Assembly (NCBI GenBank): GCA_027924645.1
Contig: BSBN01000242.1
Span: 2,542,001 to 2,606,000 of the forward strand
Source of the DNA: Cunninghamia lanceolata
Lineage: Eukaryota > Streptophyta > Pinopsida > Cupressales > Cupressaceae
Direction of reading: 5' to 3'
DNA length: 64,000 bases
Shown: piece by piece, positions 1 through 11,631 of the stretch
How the letters are laid out: every line of letters begins with the position of its first letter
How positions within the stretch are numbered: position 1 is the first letter of the stretch
Position numbers and translations under genes: made by a program
Notes under the pieces: generated by a model
The model's input: the letters and a program-made list of their open reading frames with translations, nothing else
What the model was told of the DNA's origin: nothing
Database searches by the model: none

Positions 1-259
1 TATCAAGACCAGCTGTCAGGTAGGTGCTTCTGCACCAAACCAGTCTGTTCAAGTTTCTTCTTCCTCGAGGCTCGTGCCTTTAATATCTTTTGTTGTCATA
101 GGTAACGTCCATGTTTCGTTACCTTCTTTCGAGGTGTTCTAATTATTACCATTCTAGCATATAACATCCAAACATTAGCACACTTAATGTTGGACACCAA
201 TAATCATCAGTAGTGAGCTCATAGGTCCATGTATTGAACCTGATAGCTCTGATACCATA
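1..259 (-). mobile_element. 5' internal end of an LTR retrotransposon leaving the window
   Basis: This stretch lies on the internal side of a primer-binding site (246-257) that abuts the LTR starting at 260, so it is the leader region of a minus-strand element whose body lies left of position 1. I see no open reading frame in it. The family cannot be named from this leader alone. Confidence 0.6.
246..257 (-). other. tRNA-iMet primer-binding site
   Basis: On the minus strand this reads TGGTATCAGAGC, the complement of the 3' end of plant initiator Met tRNA and the usual primer site of plant LTR retrotransposons. A 2-base spacer separates it from the LTR end at 260. It fixes the element as minus-strand and the LTR to its right as the 5' LTR. 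Confidence 0.85.
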
Positions 260-3200
260 TGTAACATCACTATCTATAATGCTCATGATTAACTTAAACA
301 TTCATCTTAATCAAGAGATTAGTTAACATGATTATGCAAATCAATTCTTAACCATAAATAATCATTATGTTTTCATCAATTAAGCACGTCAATCTAAACA
401 GAATATAACAAAGCTTACAATACAATAATCATTTACAAATCTTTAGTGAGTAGCCATCACTAATCATGTACAAGTTATGCCCAAGGCATCATAAATCAAT
501 TCATATATTACAATAGATCATCTGGTCATAAATGCAAACACTGTGTCTGGAACCAATGACATCTGTATCCATGAGCCTCGACTTGTCTCATGCTTAGGAA
601 GTAGAGCATCATCCTGGTGCTTTTCCACCAACCACAAACCTGTGGTCCCCCACTCAACTTCCAAACTTGAAGTGGCCCAACCCTTCAAAAAAAGGTTAGA
701 TATTAGGAACCCTTAGGTTAGCCATTTGAGTATCTAGTGTTGTGTCCTTCCTAATGTCTTATGGTCACAAAACTATAGATCCACCTTAACTATGTATGAC
801 ACTACTAGAGACACCAGGCCATCTGAAGCATTGTGGACCGACAATGCATGCAAAGACGGATGTATTACTTTGGGTAAAGATTTACATACATAAACATTAT
901 GCATTGAATGTTGTCGTATGTCCACCACCTTGACTCAACTTATAAGCTATCAAGTCCTATATTAAGTTCAAATTGACCTTTCTCTCTAGGTCTAGAATAA
1001 ATAGGATTAATTCGATTCTTTGCCCATGTCAGGATACTCGACTCCCATCATGGTTTGGTTACGACTAAAAAGGTTATTTTCATAACATGGAACTTGTGAC
1101 TCCTCATCACCTTGTTCCACTATGCAAGTCATATCAAAATCGACCATTCTTGGTCTAATATAAGTAGGAGTCAATGCATTTAAGTCCAATCCTTGGACAC
1201 TGGATTGTTATTTCGAAAGCCATACTTAGGTTCTTGGTTTCATAAACACTCGGTTACTAGTGACTCCACATCACATTATCTCGTTTACTAGAATAATAAA
1301 TACAATCTTGCTTTCAACTCACCCTACTTGGTCAATGTTTACCTTGTTTTCCTATTGTCATGGTTAAAAGAAACCAATCCATAATAAAAGAAAAGGCCCA
1401 AATCATAGTATCTTTTAAAAGTTCATAAAGAATCATATAGTCAAACCCCTCTAAGCTCTTCTCTAAAATCTTTCATAAAGTCAATATAAAAACATAATTG
1501 CCATTTATATAGTCGACATTCATCTCATTTAAGACCACTAGCTTATAATAAAATTCTAGGGTAGATTCTAGTATCGAAAGGTATAGCAAGACTTTACTTC
1601 ATAATGAAGGCAAGATCGAAGTCTCAGCTGTCATGATAGCATTACTATGACAGTGTAAGAATAGTATTTTATTACTCTCCTTGAAGAGCTATCATGTTCA
1701 CATAACGTGTATATTTATTGATAGCCATTCAATTCTTGTCAACTTTTCTATCGAATTGGCAGAATAAGGTTTCGAGTGCAATAGCACAACCATTTTATCT
1801 TGGGTTTATTGTGTTTAAAGTAATCATGGTTGCAGCCATTCGAAATAATGGTGAGGATTGTTCAACATGTTGATACCACCTTTATTCATTCATTACAGAA
1901 TGTTGCCTTTTTGGGCTCATTTGCATATACAGATTTGCAAGACTTAACAACTAGTAATCATAATGATATAAGACATCATTAAAGATGTATGGCGCATAGG
2001 AAGAGCTAAAACTTGCAGGTTCTCATGCATGCAATCCCACTTAAGGTTTATGGCCTCAAGCTGGTCGAGTGCCACAAAAAAGCAACAGTTTCAAAGTATC
2101 ATGAATTATATTTCATTTGGGGCTCTAAGAGCCTTCGACTACTTTTAACATTCATCGATATGCATAAATAAATATACAGTCTCAACTCTGTATATTAAAA
2201 GCAAAGTATTTCTTAATCTTTATAGTCAACAGTGCTGATGTTACTTTCAGAAGAAAGGAAGTTATACTGTATTACAGTCAATGTATCATATTAGCCAAGG
2301 GCTCTAAATTAAAGATACCTGAATATATTTCATAGAGTTAAAGATGTAGCTTGCAGATCTCAAACTCTTCCGGCTACTCTAGTCATTCTCTCCGACTATA
2401 ATTCTCTGCAACAAGAGAATGTAGCTCCCCAGTGTTTGCCACCCACACACCCACTTCTCTCTCAAAGTCTAACACTAGAAAATAACAACCAAAACTACCT
2501 AGACTCCAACTAAGCCCTTCCATAAGACACCAAGATGGCGTTCAGTAACTAACCTAAGCATACTCTGTGCATGTGATCTAGGCTTGCCACCTAGTGGGAT
2601 CTTTTGATCCACCCAGCCCACTCAGCGTATCATCTCTCCTTTCCCACTCCTCATGGGTTTAAGGATATCGATGAGGTAAGAATAAGATAAGATAAGATAG
2701 TTATTTGCATAGTCAAGAGTTATTAATATTGACCTCTAAAGGGGTTCGTATATATATATAAAAATATAAACACCCTTGACTAATAACATGGGTCGAAGAA
2801 CTATTAAAATATGCAAAATCATCATAAAGATGAAAGCAAAAGATATCACACTAAAATCTTAGGGAAATCAGGGTCAAGTAAACTTCCCCATCAACAACGG
2901 TAAACTTTAGTCAATTGACTAGAAAATAAAGAAATAATATCCCTGTTTAAGAATAGGGTAATGAGAGATCTCATCGACTCTTAACTCGACTATCATACGT
3001 CTTGAGACATTGTTCCAAGAACATCGTCTAGTCGTTAAAGCACCATCGACAAAATGACTCACAAGGATAGAATTACAAAGAAGGAAGACATGACTCATGA
3101 AAACTTACAAGGGATTCAGAAGGACATGGAAATCGATACTCAGATGACTAATCAACCTTGTTTTCTCGACATCTAACCATTCCTCCAGGATGATACCCTC

Positions 3201-3451
3201 CTTCCTTCTTCGAAGGTCGTTAACTTTTCCTGTTCACACTTAGGCCCACAAAATTATGATCAGTGTATCATAATCATATCTCATAATATAAAGTAATTAA
3301 TGTTCAAAACTAATTAACATCAATCATTAACATCATTAACAAAGATAAATTCAGATACTTCCACAATATCAAATCAGTTAACTATGACTAATCCTCCCGA
3401 TTACAATGCAAAGTTAATGATTTAGTCTAATTGTAAGTTAGGGATGCAACA
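260..3451 (-). mobile_element. Long 5' LTR (~3.2 kb) of a minus-strand retroelement
   Basis: The plus strand starts TGTAACATC next to the primer site and ends GATGCAACA at 3451. In the duplicated copy the same end reads GATGTAACA, a perfect 9-bp inverted repeat of the start, so the C is probably a later mutation. About 3192 bp is long for an LTR and suggests a Gypsy element. It contains repeated GATA motifs (about 2680-2701) and a TA-rich stretch near 2750 but no credible gene. A motif shared with the LTR-like region at 35.8-38.5 kb (GGTGCTTTTCCACC near 618) suggests related families. The last 1.7 kb is duplicated at 12951-14638. Confidence 0.7.
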
Positions 3452-4058
3452 TTAACAGTATGATCAAAGTTGAAGTTATCAATAGAAACATAAATCTATT
3501 AGTTATGTGTACCAATAATCAATTGAAAATATACACAAATCCTTTTCCAAATCATTTAAACAATGTTGAGGTACATGATACACATAAAATAATGTTGAAA
3601 ATGAGGATACATCACATTAACATGCTTTTGTGGGAGATATTGAAACTAATGCTACATATTTTTCTTCTCTTGCTTCTCCATTGATTACATTTTCTAATCA
3701 CAAGATCTCACAAGATAATTATTATGGCCCATTATATTTAGCTAGTAATCTTTATGGAAAATCACCTACTTAGTTTCTTATTAATATTTCATACTAATAG
3801 AACATATGTATAGAAGAATATTTCTTAAATAAACATATTAGACATCAGAAATGTGCACATTCAACCCATATTTCATTAAAGATGACTAATTGAATGTTAA
3901 TTAATACATTCATATGTATTATTCTATGATTGAGAGTAGGCCCTAAAGAATTACATGGTTTATGTCATGTGATACCATCTTTGGATAGATTTGGTACACA
4001 CTACTTCATAGAACATTGATAGAAGAATTTAAGGTTGCTCCTTTGATTTTGTATCAAT

Positions 4059-4685
4059 GTGTTAAATTTATACATGAAGGACAAGTTAGTAAGATTTAAA
4101 GAGCTCATTACAAGCATATATGATGCTAGTCACTTCACATTGGATGCATTTTTAAAAACACCAAAAGATGTACCATATGAGAGAGATGATCTCGTTCTTG
4201 ACTTATATAAGACACATTTGGATGAACTGGAAAGAATTCAAAAGTAGTTGGATTGAGATTATTCAAAAGCAAAAGAGCCTCAAGTTGCACAACTAGAGAT
4301 TAATCTAGACATAAAGACCTTGATAAATGAATACCTTCTAATGAACAAAAAATCACTCATATGTACCAAGAAAGCATACAAATAAAGAACAAAAGAAAAA
4401 TACAAAAACAATCCAATGGAAATCATTCCACCACATCTATAAATAAAGAAACAAGAAATATGGGTATGAAATGACATGCCTAATTTTACACATGATAATA
4501 TATTTGGACCTAGAATGAAGGAATATAAAGAAGAGATATGTGTACTAGAAAAGGAAAGAAAAGAAGAACAAGAAGCAAAGGCAAATGAAGATAAACTTGA
4601 CGGTTTTTCTTGGGATAATGATGATTTGTTAGAAGATGAGCACGAGCCTTTGGAGGAAGTTGATTCTCCAAATTTTGTTCAATGA
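4059..4685 (+). pseudogene. Degenerate unknown ORF, unit 1
   Basis: Two open segments (4059-4247, 62 codons; 4476-4685, 69 codons) lie in the same frame and are joined by a stretch with stops. The first is hydrophilic and contains FKELITSIYDASHFTLDAF. The second is very acidic and charged, with a run of K/E (KEERKEEQEAK-like) and a Glu/Asp-rich tail, and ends at a stop before 4688. The same order is found in unit 2. It lies upstream, on the same strand, of an integrase tail at 6433, so it may be a remnant of a Gypsy polyprotein or accessory ORF. I do not recognise the family. Residues 3452-4058 hold no gene. Confidence 0.35.
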
Positions 4686-6432
4686 TACATGAGCATCACT
4701 AAGCCTATATACCTATAGAACTTAGATTTCATTGTTGCCTTTTGTTTCCCCATTACTTAAATTACACCTTAGCCTTTTTTATTGCTCCCTATTTGTTGTG
4801 CTTTAAACATGATCATTTCACATTATATTTTTGCTTTCATCCATAGCTTTTCCTACTTGGAGGCCATTTGCTTCTTCCCATCTTTTCCTTGTTTGAGGTA
4901 TTTCCTCCTTTGTTTGTTTGCATCCTATTTATATTTACAAGTTTTGCTTTAGCCTTGTTTTTGGTCTATCTTTTCCACTTTACTTATTTTCTTCCTACTT
5001 CACCTTCCACATTCTTATGCATGTCTTTTTTATTTTATGCTTATTTACTCATGATTCTACAGTCCATGCCTTACTACTTTGGCTTCTTTTGTTGTCTTGT
5101 TACTTCCCATTAAATGCTTGTTATACATTTGCATGGTTACCATGATGCTTTTTTTATGTTACCATCCACTTATGTTTTCATGCCTATGCTTGCGATATAT
5201 ACAATACTATGATAGTTGTATTTTATCCTTTGACCATTGATTACTTGCTTTGATCTAACCATGATCCTATATTATCATACCATAGATCCTACATTGTCAT
5301 ATCACGCTTTGATTTATTCTTTACCAAATGTTTTTCCCTACAAAAAATCCCAAAATTACAATAAAATTTCTAGAATGTTTTACCAAATATTATGCCTACA
5401 AATAATCCCAAAAATGTGATTTTTTTTAAATTTTCGGGTAAATACATTATGTCTGATATTTATAAACAATCCCTAAATTGTAATTTTTTCAAGGTTGGCT
5501 TAAACACCTTCATTCAAATGTCTTTGATTTGAATTTTTTTTAATATTTTCTGACATAGGGACCTTAGAATGAAGGTGGCTAGCTATGAATATTTTAATAT
5601 ATTTTGGATGTTCGAACGAAGGTTGAATAGGACCTTCTTTCAAAGGTCCTTCGAATGAAGGCCCTTGGATGGCCTCTTCTGCTCTTCTGAGTTTTTCCTC
5701 AATAGAATTAGTTTCAAACCTTAGGTTGAACCAACAAATGGAACCAACATGACAAGATAATTTGTAGGATAATAGCCCTTGGATTAAGATTTCCAAAAAG
5801 TATAATTTCAAATATATTTAATTTAATTATTATATTTATTTTCTATCTTCTAATAAACATTGGTTTTTCACCGAACATTAAGGTCTTATTCCACACATGT
5901 GGAAAAATAGTAAAATAGAGAATTTTTTTAAAAATATATATATATTCACTAGGTATTGATGTCCTTGTTTGAAAAAAAGGTTAATTTCAATATACAAAAA
6001 AGTTATGCTATATGGTATAAACGTCAGGTTTTTTAAAAATTGTTAACTATAAAAGCAAGATATTAAAAGTTATATAAAAAATTTCACAAATTATTTTTTT
6101 AAAAATATATTCATAATCTAAACACAAAATCTCAAAAATTACTAGTTCAAATCATCTTCAAATTCTTAACGATTTAGTTGTTATAGGTGTCAAAAAATGA
6201 AAAATTAGTTTAAAATGTTGATTTCAATGTCCCACTTTGGCTAAAAAGTGGGACACACTATTCTAGGATCACCCCAAGCATATTAATGCCTATCCCACCT
6301 TATAATAGCTCATCCTGCACAAGTAAATGCAAGCATTCCTATAGTACAACAAGAACCAACAAGTCCTTTAGAGTCAAAGAGCTAGTGCTCTGAAGATGGA
6401 GTACTAAGAATAAGAGACATAGAAAGAAAATA
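4686..6432. other. Non-coding, AT-rich stretch (unit 1)
   Basis: No supported gene. The hydrophobic small ORFs at 4868-5145 arise from a pyrimidine-rich tract. A short perfect stem occurs at 5629-5650 (AGGACCTT, 6-nt loop, AAGGTCCT). At 6003-6024 there is a single copy of a motif that is doubled in unit 2. The equivalent unit 2 interval is 15869-17793. Confidence 0.5.
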
Positions 6433-6564
6433 AAGTTTCAAGAGGACTAGAAGGGTCCATATGTGATTAAGGAAGATGTCAAAAATAACACCTACCTCCT
6501 TAGCACCATGAAAAAACAAGATTTTGGTGAGATGGTTAATGCCTTTCACCTTAAGAAATATTAA
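6433..6564 (+). pseudogene. Gypsy integrase C-terminal remnant, unit 1
   Basis: The 43-codon frame contains KGPYVIKEDVKNNTYLL, followed by VNAFHLKKY and a stop. This matches the C-terminal integrase module of plant Ty3/Gypsy elements (GPY...Y.L...N..HLKKYY). An in-frame TAG sits where the family normally has Trp (ED*KGPY). The rest of the integrase upstream is not readable, so this is only the 3' end of a plus-strand pol. It shows that the unit contains a plus-strand Gypsy element opposite in orientation to the LTR on its left. A diverged duplicate lies at 17794-17925 with the same TAG, so that stop predates the duplication. Confidence 0.75.
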
Positions 6565-8340
6565 ATTTAGAAAAAAAAAAAAAAACATAAGACATAAAAA
6601 TTCAAAAAAATCTATAAAAATTTAAAAATTCATGAAAATTACAAAACATAAAAATCCAAAAACATGCATTTTCATTTTGTTCACCTTGCACTTTGTTTGT
6701 GACATGCTCTTATTAGATTTTTCTCTTTGCAAGGAATCGTAAGGTTATCTAGTATAGGTTGTGCCTTCTAAGCCTTAAAGATTCCCTAAAAATCATCATT
6801 GTCCATTTTCCATCTCTACATTCCCAATGAGTTCAAATGAAGTCAAGATTTTATCTTCATACTAATCTCGATCTTAGAAAATCATTTTGTCAAGTCTAAA
6901 CATAGCAAGTACACAAACCTATGATACACAGAAGCTAAGTAGATCTTCCATAATCTTCCTTAGTGAGAAGAAAGTCCTACAGGGTAGTGAAATCTTTTGG
7001 TGGCACCCAACTCCTTATTCATATTAGCCAAAACTAGTAGGGGGATTAGAACTCTGCTAAGTAATAAAAAATAATACAAAAGTACAAAATAATCAAAACC
7101 AAGAAAAACACAAAAAAAAGTCAAAAAAGCGAGAGATCAAAAAATAATTACTACAAAAAAATTAAAAGAAAGAGAAAAGAAAAGAAAAAAATGAGAAGAG
7201 AGGGTTTTTGATGTTTGTACTCTCAAGTGGAGATAAATCTAAGCTTGAAGCTATGAGGGTGGCACGTATCAAAGAAAATAAAAGAGAGAGGTACAAAGCA
7301 CACACATCCACTAGTTGGGTAAAGCTAAGAGTCTAGCTATCTTTTAGGGCCATATTTTTCTTTGGAGCCCTTCCTTTACCCTAGTTCTAACTTCTTGGCT
7401 ATCTCTAATCTAAGTCTAGAAGGTGCTAATAAAATTTGTTGCTTGTTTAAGTTGAAAGCTAGTCAAATTATTTTGTCTAGATAAGGATCAATGTATAGCC
7501 CTTTGCAAAACCAAGTTTCAAAGTTGTTCCATCTAACTCTCACTCCCACTTGATTCCCTTATATCCTATCTCAACTAGCTTTAGTAGGTCATCCTATATT
7601 AGGTCAACTTACAATCCCCTACATCAAAAATCATACTAAAGAGCATTCATAGTGGTTGTTCCATTTGTATACATACAAAATAATAAAACATGTCATTCCA
7701 TCATGGAATCTAGCATCTAACCTATTACATTGCATTTCATAAATGTGAATCACATTCATACAGATTAAATACATTATAAACAAAAAAAGATAATGAAAAT
7801 AATATCATCATCATCATCACATGTGAACATCATAGGTGTGCATAGAAATAAGCATTTGCATAAACATAAACAAATAAGTCCTATCCAACCATGTGCACCA
7901 GGAGGAGAGCAATGTGGAAGAAATTGACTAAGAGAGCATATAGATCAACATAGTACAAGTCTAATGTCATAATAGTAAAGAGTGTTTTGAGTATAATTTA
8001 CTCCATCAAGGGAGCCTCAAAAAGATGTAACAATTGTGCACACATGTATAATAAATCTTCCCCATACAAGGGGGAAAATTGTCAAAAGGAAAGAAATAAA
8101 TAAAGTCCCTCAAGGAAGTCCCATTTCTTGCTATTCGTAGCATTAGAAGGTCTAGGGGTCTTGTGAGTGTGACTTGGTGAAGAAATGTGATTGTGTATCC
8201 ATGAACGAGATGGTCTGACAGTAGTAGGGACTGGTGAACCTAAAGATCATCTCTGAACATCAAGATGGGTCATCTATCAAAGAAAATCAATCTCAGCCTC
8301 CAATGTAGAAACTCTAGTGTGCTGAGAAGATAAGTCCTAG
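6565..8340. other. Non-coding 3' region of the Gypsy remnant (unit 1)
   Basis: A-rich immediately after the integrase stop (poly-A run near 6571-6587), then low-complexity sequence with an ATC repeat near 7802-7820. No gene seen. The unit 2 equivalent is 17926-19693. Confidence 0.5.
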
Positions 8341-8821
8341 CTAGCATGATAAAGAGCAAATGAAATCTGTATGGTGACCTACCAGAGATAAAATCCCAAC
8401 ATTAACTAGAAGTGTCTCTCGAGCACATCCACTAGCAGGGACCACAATATCTAGAAAAGTAAATCTAACAAAGTCTTTCCACTCATCAATAGTGTGCAAG
8501 AAATAATAAGAGAGAAAGGGAAAGAATGTCAATCCACATTAGAACAAAATCATGTTTCAAGAAAGGAAGTGCAAGAATTTAGTAGGATTATGTTAGTTAG
8601 TACTCACGAGGATCACTAGGCTACCATGATGGATCAACTATCCTCATTTCCTCCTCTTTTAGCTCTAAAAGTAAAGTAAGGCGATGTCTAGGAGTGACAT
8701 TTGTTGTTATTGCCTCCTCATCCTCATGACCTAGATCCTCTGATGTTAACTCATCCATTTCCTCTCTAGGTATGTAGTCCTCATTGGACTCATCCTCAAG
8801 CTCCTTAGTTGCCTCAACCAT
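8341..8821 (-). pseudogene. Antisense ORF downstream of Gypsy pol, unit 1
   Basis: On the minus strand a 66-codon frame starts at 8821 with an acidic segment (VEATKELEDESNEDYIPREE) and ends with VDPSW. After stops, a further open stretch (8341-8532) contains WKDFVRFTFLDIVVPASGCA. The frame runs opposite to the integrase remnant and lies 3' of it. Grande-type Tat elements are known to carry an unrelated antisense gene in that place, so this could be an equivalent, but I see no sequence match I could name. The same frame persists in unit 2 at 19694-20176 with one extra stop. Confidence 0.35.
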
Positions 8822-9368
8822 AGATCTAACTATAATGACAATGGTTCTTTAGAACCATTAAATGAAAATTTTCTTGGGTATTTGGAATTACAATAATAAT
8901 GAGGTAGTGTTGACACCTTTGAGGAGTTTGCTAGGTAAGGGTGATTCTCACTTGGTCAAACCCCTAGATATTGATTTAACTTCTTAGTACAATGTGTAAC
9001 ATCAAAAATTGTGTACCCCTCCCACTTTTACACTATGTTTGACAACCACCTTAGCGTTTACATCCTCTCTTTGTATGTTAGGGTTGTGTTTGCTTTATTT
9101 CACCTATTTTTCTTCTTTTCTCAAAATTTTGTTTTATGGTTTTGTGATTCTCATAGCGTGGAGAAGATTTATGAGATTCTAAGGTAGATTCACTTGGATG
9201 CCAGCACCTAGCATAGATGTTTGTGCACCACACTGGCATCCTGCAAAAGTAAAATAGTTAGTGAAGCTATTTTTGGACACATTTTGAATTACTCCTGCAG
9301 CTAGCAAGATTCGCGTAATGCCGTCAAGCTCCGAATGACTCTTTCATTGCATGTGGTCTCACTTTCTA
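8822..9368. other. Non-coding flank, possible LTR start (unit 1)
   Basis: No gene. TGTTGACACC near 8908 follows a purine-rich run and could be the start of the Gypsy 3' LTR, which would then be interrupted by the small Copia-like element at 9374. I could not confirm this, because no second LTR copy is in view. Confidence 0.25.
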
Positions 9369-9373
9369 ATCTC

Positions 9374-9604
9374 TATTGAATTTAGAGAGAAACAAAACGA
9401 AAAAATAGCATTAAATATTCACATTGTAAATGGAAACAAAAATATAATTGAATTTCACTATGTTCAACCATATCATATTACATTCCATACACCAAATTTA
9501 AAAATCCGTTATTCCCTTATTTACAAACTACCTAGGGAAGAACTTCCCACCCAACTAACTACCTAACAACTAACTTATTATATGTAAACCTTAATCTTCT
9601 AACA
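9374..9604 (-). repeat. 3' LTR of the small Copia-like element, unit 1
   Basis: 231 bp. The plus strand starts TATTGAATTTAG (TGTTGAAT in unit 2, so the TG became TA) and ends TTCTAACA. It pairs with 11395-11626. Confidence 0.85.
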
Positions 9605-9773
9605 ACCCCCTTAAGGTTTACATTAAAAAAAGGAAAAACAAAAGAAATATTGCATCAACATCAACCCAATGTCCTCATGTTTAGGTAAATGTCCTAATTA
9701 TCCAACACTATATCAACATCAACCCAAACTCCCCATTTCTAGGAAAATGTCCTGATTATACAATGTTTATTTG

Positions 9774-9970
9774 TGAATTGAGACACTCAATTATTCATAG
9801 GAAAATCACCAACTAATTGTTAATTGAGACTAACTCAATTATTCATAGTAAATCTTCTCCATTTGTGGATCAAGACTAACTCCATTATCCACAAATACAA
9901 ATCTACAAAACTTCGGATTGAGACACACTCAACTATCCATAACAAGTTTGTGGATTCAACTATCCACAAA
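9774..9970. repeat. Hairpin array inside the small Copia-like element, unit 1
   Basis: Five consecutive inverted repeats lie just inside the polypurine tract: 9774-9797 (TGAAT/ATTCA), 9822-9840 (AATTGAG/CTCAATT, perfect), 9862-9895 (TTTGTGGAT/ATCCACAAA, perfect arms), 9915-9938 (GGAT/ATCC with inner TTGAG/CTCAA) and 9947-9970 (TTTGTGGAT, 6-nt loop, ATCCACAAA). The units resemble one another (GAGAC...CTC core), so they look like a degenerate tandem array. The function is unknown. Confidence 0.7.
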
Positions 9971-10041
9971 CCAACAAATCACTACCAAGCCCCCCTTGCT
10001 CCTAAAGGGACTAGAGATGAAATAGGTGCTTCCCATGAAAG

Positions 10042-10304
10042 GTATCATCTCTGAGTGAGAAGCTAGCTTGAGATGATAAAAATCCTCCTACCTTCGATGC
10101 CTCCACCCTCCAATTTGACCTTGTTACAGTTTATCCATTTGATGTCTCATTAATCTCTCAGATAGAACAAGCATGTGAGTCTTTGAAGGCCCTATTAGGT
10201 GTAACAAAGATGTCCCCAAGAGCACAAGCAATATGTGTGGCCATGATAAAGAATAAATTTGACAAGGTGTGAGATTCCACCGAAAATGCACCTTTTACAA
10301 AATA
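10042..10304 (+). pseudogene. Antisense coding-like fragment in the small element, unit 1
   Basis: Unit 1 counterpart of 21368-21634. It reads in the same frame but has two in-frame stops (one near the start, one TGA after FDKV). The remaining protein text, such as YPFDVSLISQIEQACESLK, is well preserved. It runs opposite to the host element. Function unrecognised. Confidence 0.3.
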
Positions 10305-11394
10305 AATCCTTGTAACTCCAAAAGCTTTGAACACAACCTTCTCTCTCCTTAGATTTGTAGACTTCAATGAAGAAAATTCAACTCTAATTCATAAATATTT
10401 TCTAATCACTTCTTCCTTCCTTTTTAACACAAAAAAAATTTCAAGAATGTACATTTACCCAAACATCTTACAAACAATTTCACAAAACAATATACGTTTA
10501 TGAAGTTTGAACCTATAAACACTTTGAAAATTTTAAATATCCTCACCAATTGATCTATCTATTATCTTTTCACCTAATTGCACCAAACTATTTCTAATGT
10601 GGCTTTGTAGAAGACAACTAGAACAAACTTTAGCATAAATGTGAAATTATGAACTTACATATGCTGCACTTTTGTTATTGGTTGTACACTTATGAGGGGC
10701 AAATGAGTGTATTAGTATATAAGAAAAATAAATTAAAACTAGAGTGAGTGTGATCTGCCTATTCAGATTTGAATGGAATGTTGTTTCAAACCATTTGAAA
10801 GAACATTGCACGCCAAAATATCACACACCTTATTCATCACTCAGCGTAGTCAATCTTCCTTCACATGCCTTGTGTTGTTCTCCCTATTTCTCCATATCAA
10901 CTCGCCTTGGAATGGGGATGACTTCTTTCAATCCAAATTGATCGTTTAAGCTTGTTAGCTTGAATGATTAACTTCAAGTAATTTCTAGTGATTTCTTCTG
11001 CTTCAACGGCTATTTGATTGTCTCAAATATTCAAAATTCCTTTCAACAACATCTACAACCACTTCAAATGCCTTTCTATGTCTTCTATATTCTACAGTAA
11101 TAATATTCGAGATCCCAGATGTAGTCTATCAAATAACTCATGTGCTTGTCAATTTGTATGCTTTCCTTCACCTAAGCGGCTACCGTCAATCAGGGAAATA
11201 ATAATGATATAACAACTATGAATGTTGGTATCGTCTTCATTTTTCTGGACACTACCATAGAGATCGATGACCCCATTGTAGAGTTACAGTCGTCCCTTAT
11301 CTTCTTTAAAGCGTACCATGCCTTTTCATCTCTGCTTCTCTTTACCATCAAAACTCACACACAGGTACAAAAAATAATTTCACTCTGATACCAC

Positions 11395-11626
11395 TATTGA
11401 ATTTGTAGAGCAACAAAACTAAAAAAACAATATTAAAGATTCACATTGTAAATAACAACAAAAATATACTTGAATTTCATTATGTTCAACCATATCATAT
11501 TACATTCCATACAATAGATTTAAAAAGCCATTATTCTCTCATTTACAAACTACCTAGGGAATAAATTCCCAACCAACTAACTACCTAATAACTAACTTAC
11601 TATATGTAAACCTTAATTTTCTAACA
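11395..11626 (-). repeat. 5' LTR of the small Copia-like element, unit 1
   Basis: 232 bp, closely similar to 9374-9604. It adjoins the primer site at 11382-11393 and is followed by the GTCTC target duplication and a (CT)n run to 11654. Confidence 0.85.
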
Positions 11627-11631
11627 GTCTC

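Larger units (their letters stand above)
9374..11626 (-). mobile_element. Small Copia-like LTR element, unit 1
   Basis: Two direct repeats of about 231 bp (9374-9604 and 11395-11626) flank about 1.8 kb. Next to the right repeat, 11382-11393 reads TGGTATCAGAGT on the minus strand (tRNA-iMet primer site). Next to the left repeat, 9605-9616 reads CCTTAAGGGGGT on the minus strand (polypurine tract). The element is therefore minus-strand and structurally complete. The target duplication is GTCTC: intact at the right side (11627-11631) and mutated to ATCTC on the left (9369-9373), while unit 2 keeps GTCTC on the left. I see no gag-pol reading frame, so it is non-autonomous. It inserted before the 11-kb tandem duplication because both units carry it. 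Confidence 0.88.

Noticed and set aside
2680..2701. Repeated GATA motifs as a light-regulatory element
   Set aside because: A simple tandem AAGAT/GATAA repeat in LTR sequence; no promoter context or gene to regulate.
4868..5145. Hydrophobic small ORFs, also present at 16101-16328
   Set aside because: They come from a T/C-rich tract, overlap in two frames, and look membrane-like only through Phe/Leu/Ser codons. Their presence in both units is explained by the tandem duplication.
5629..5650. Perfect 8-bp stem AGGACCTT/AAGGTCCT
   Set aside because: In unit 2 the same place has a mismatch and a wobble, not compensatory change, so there is no sign of conservation.
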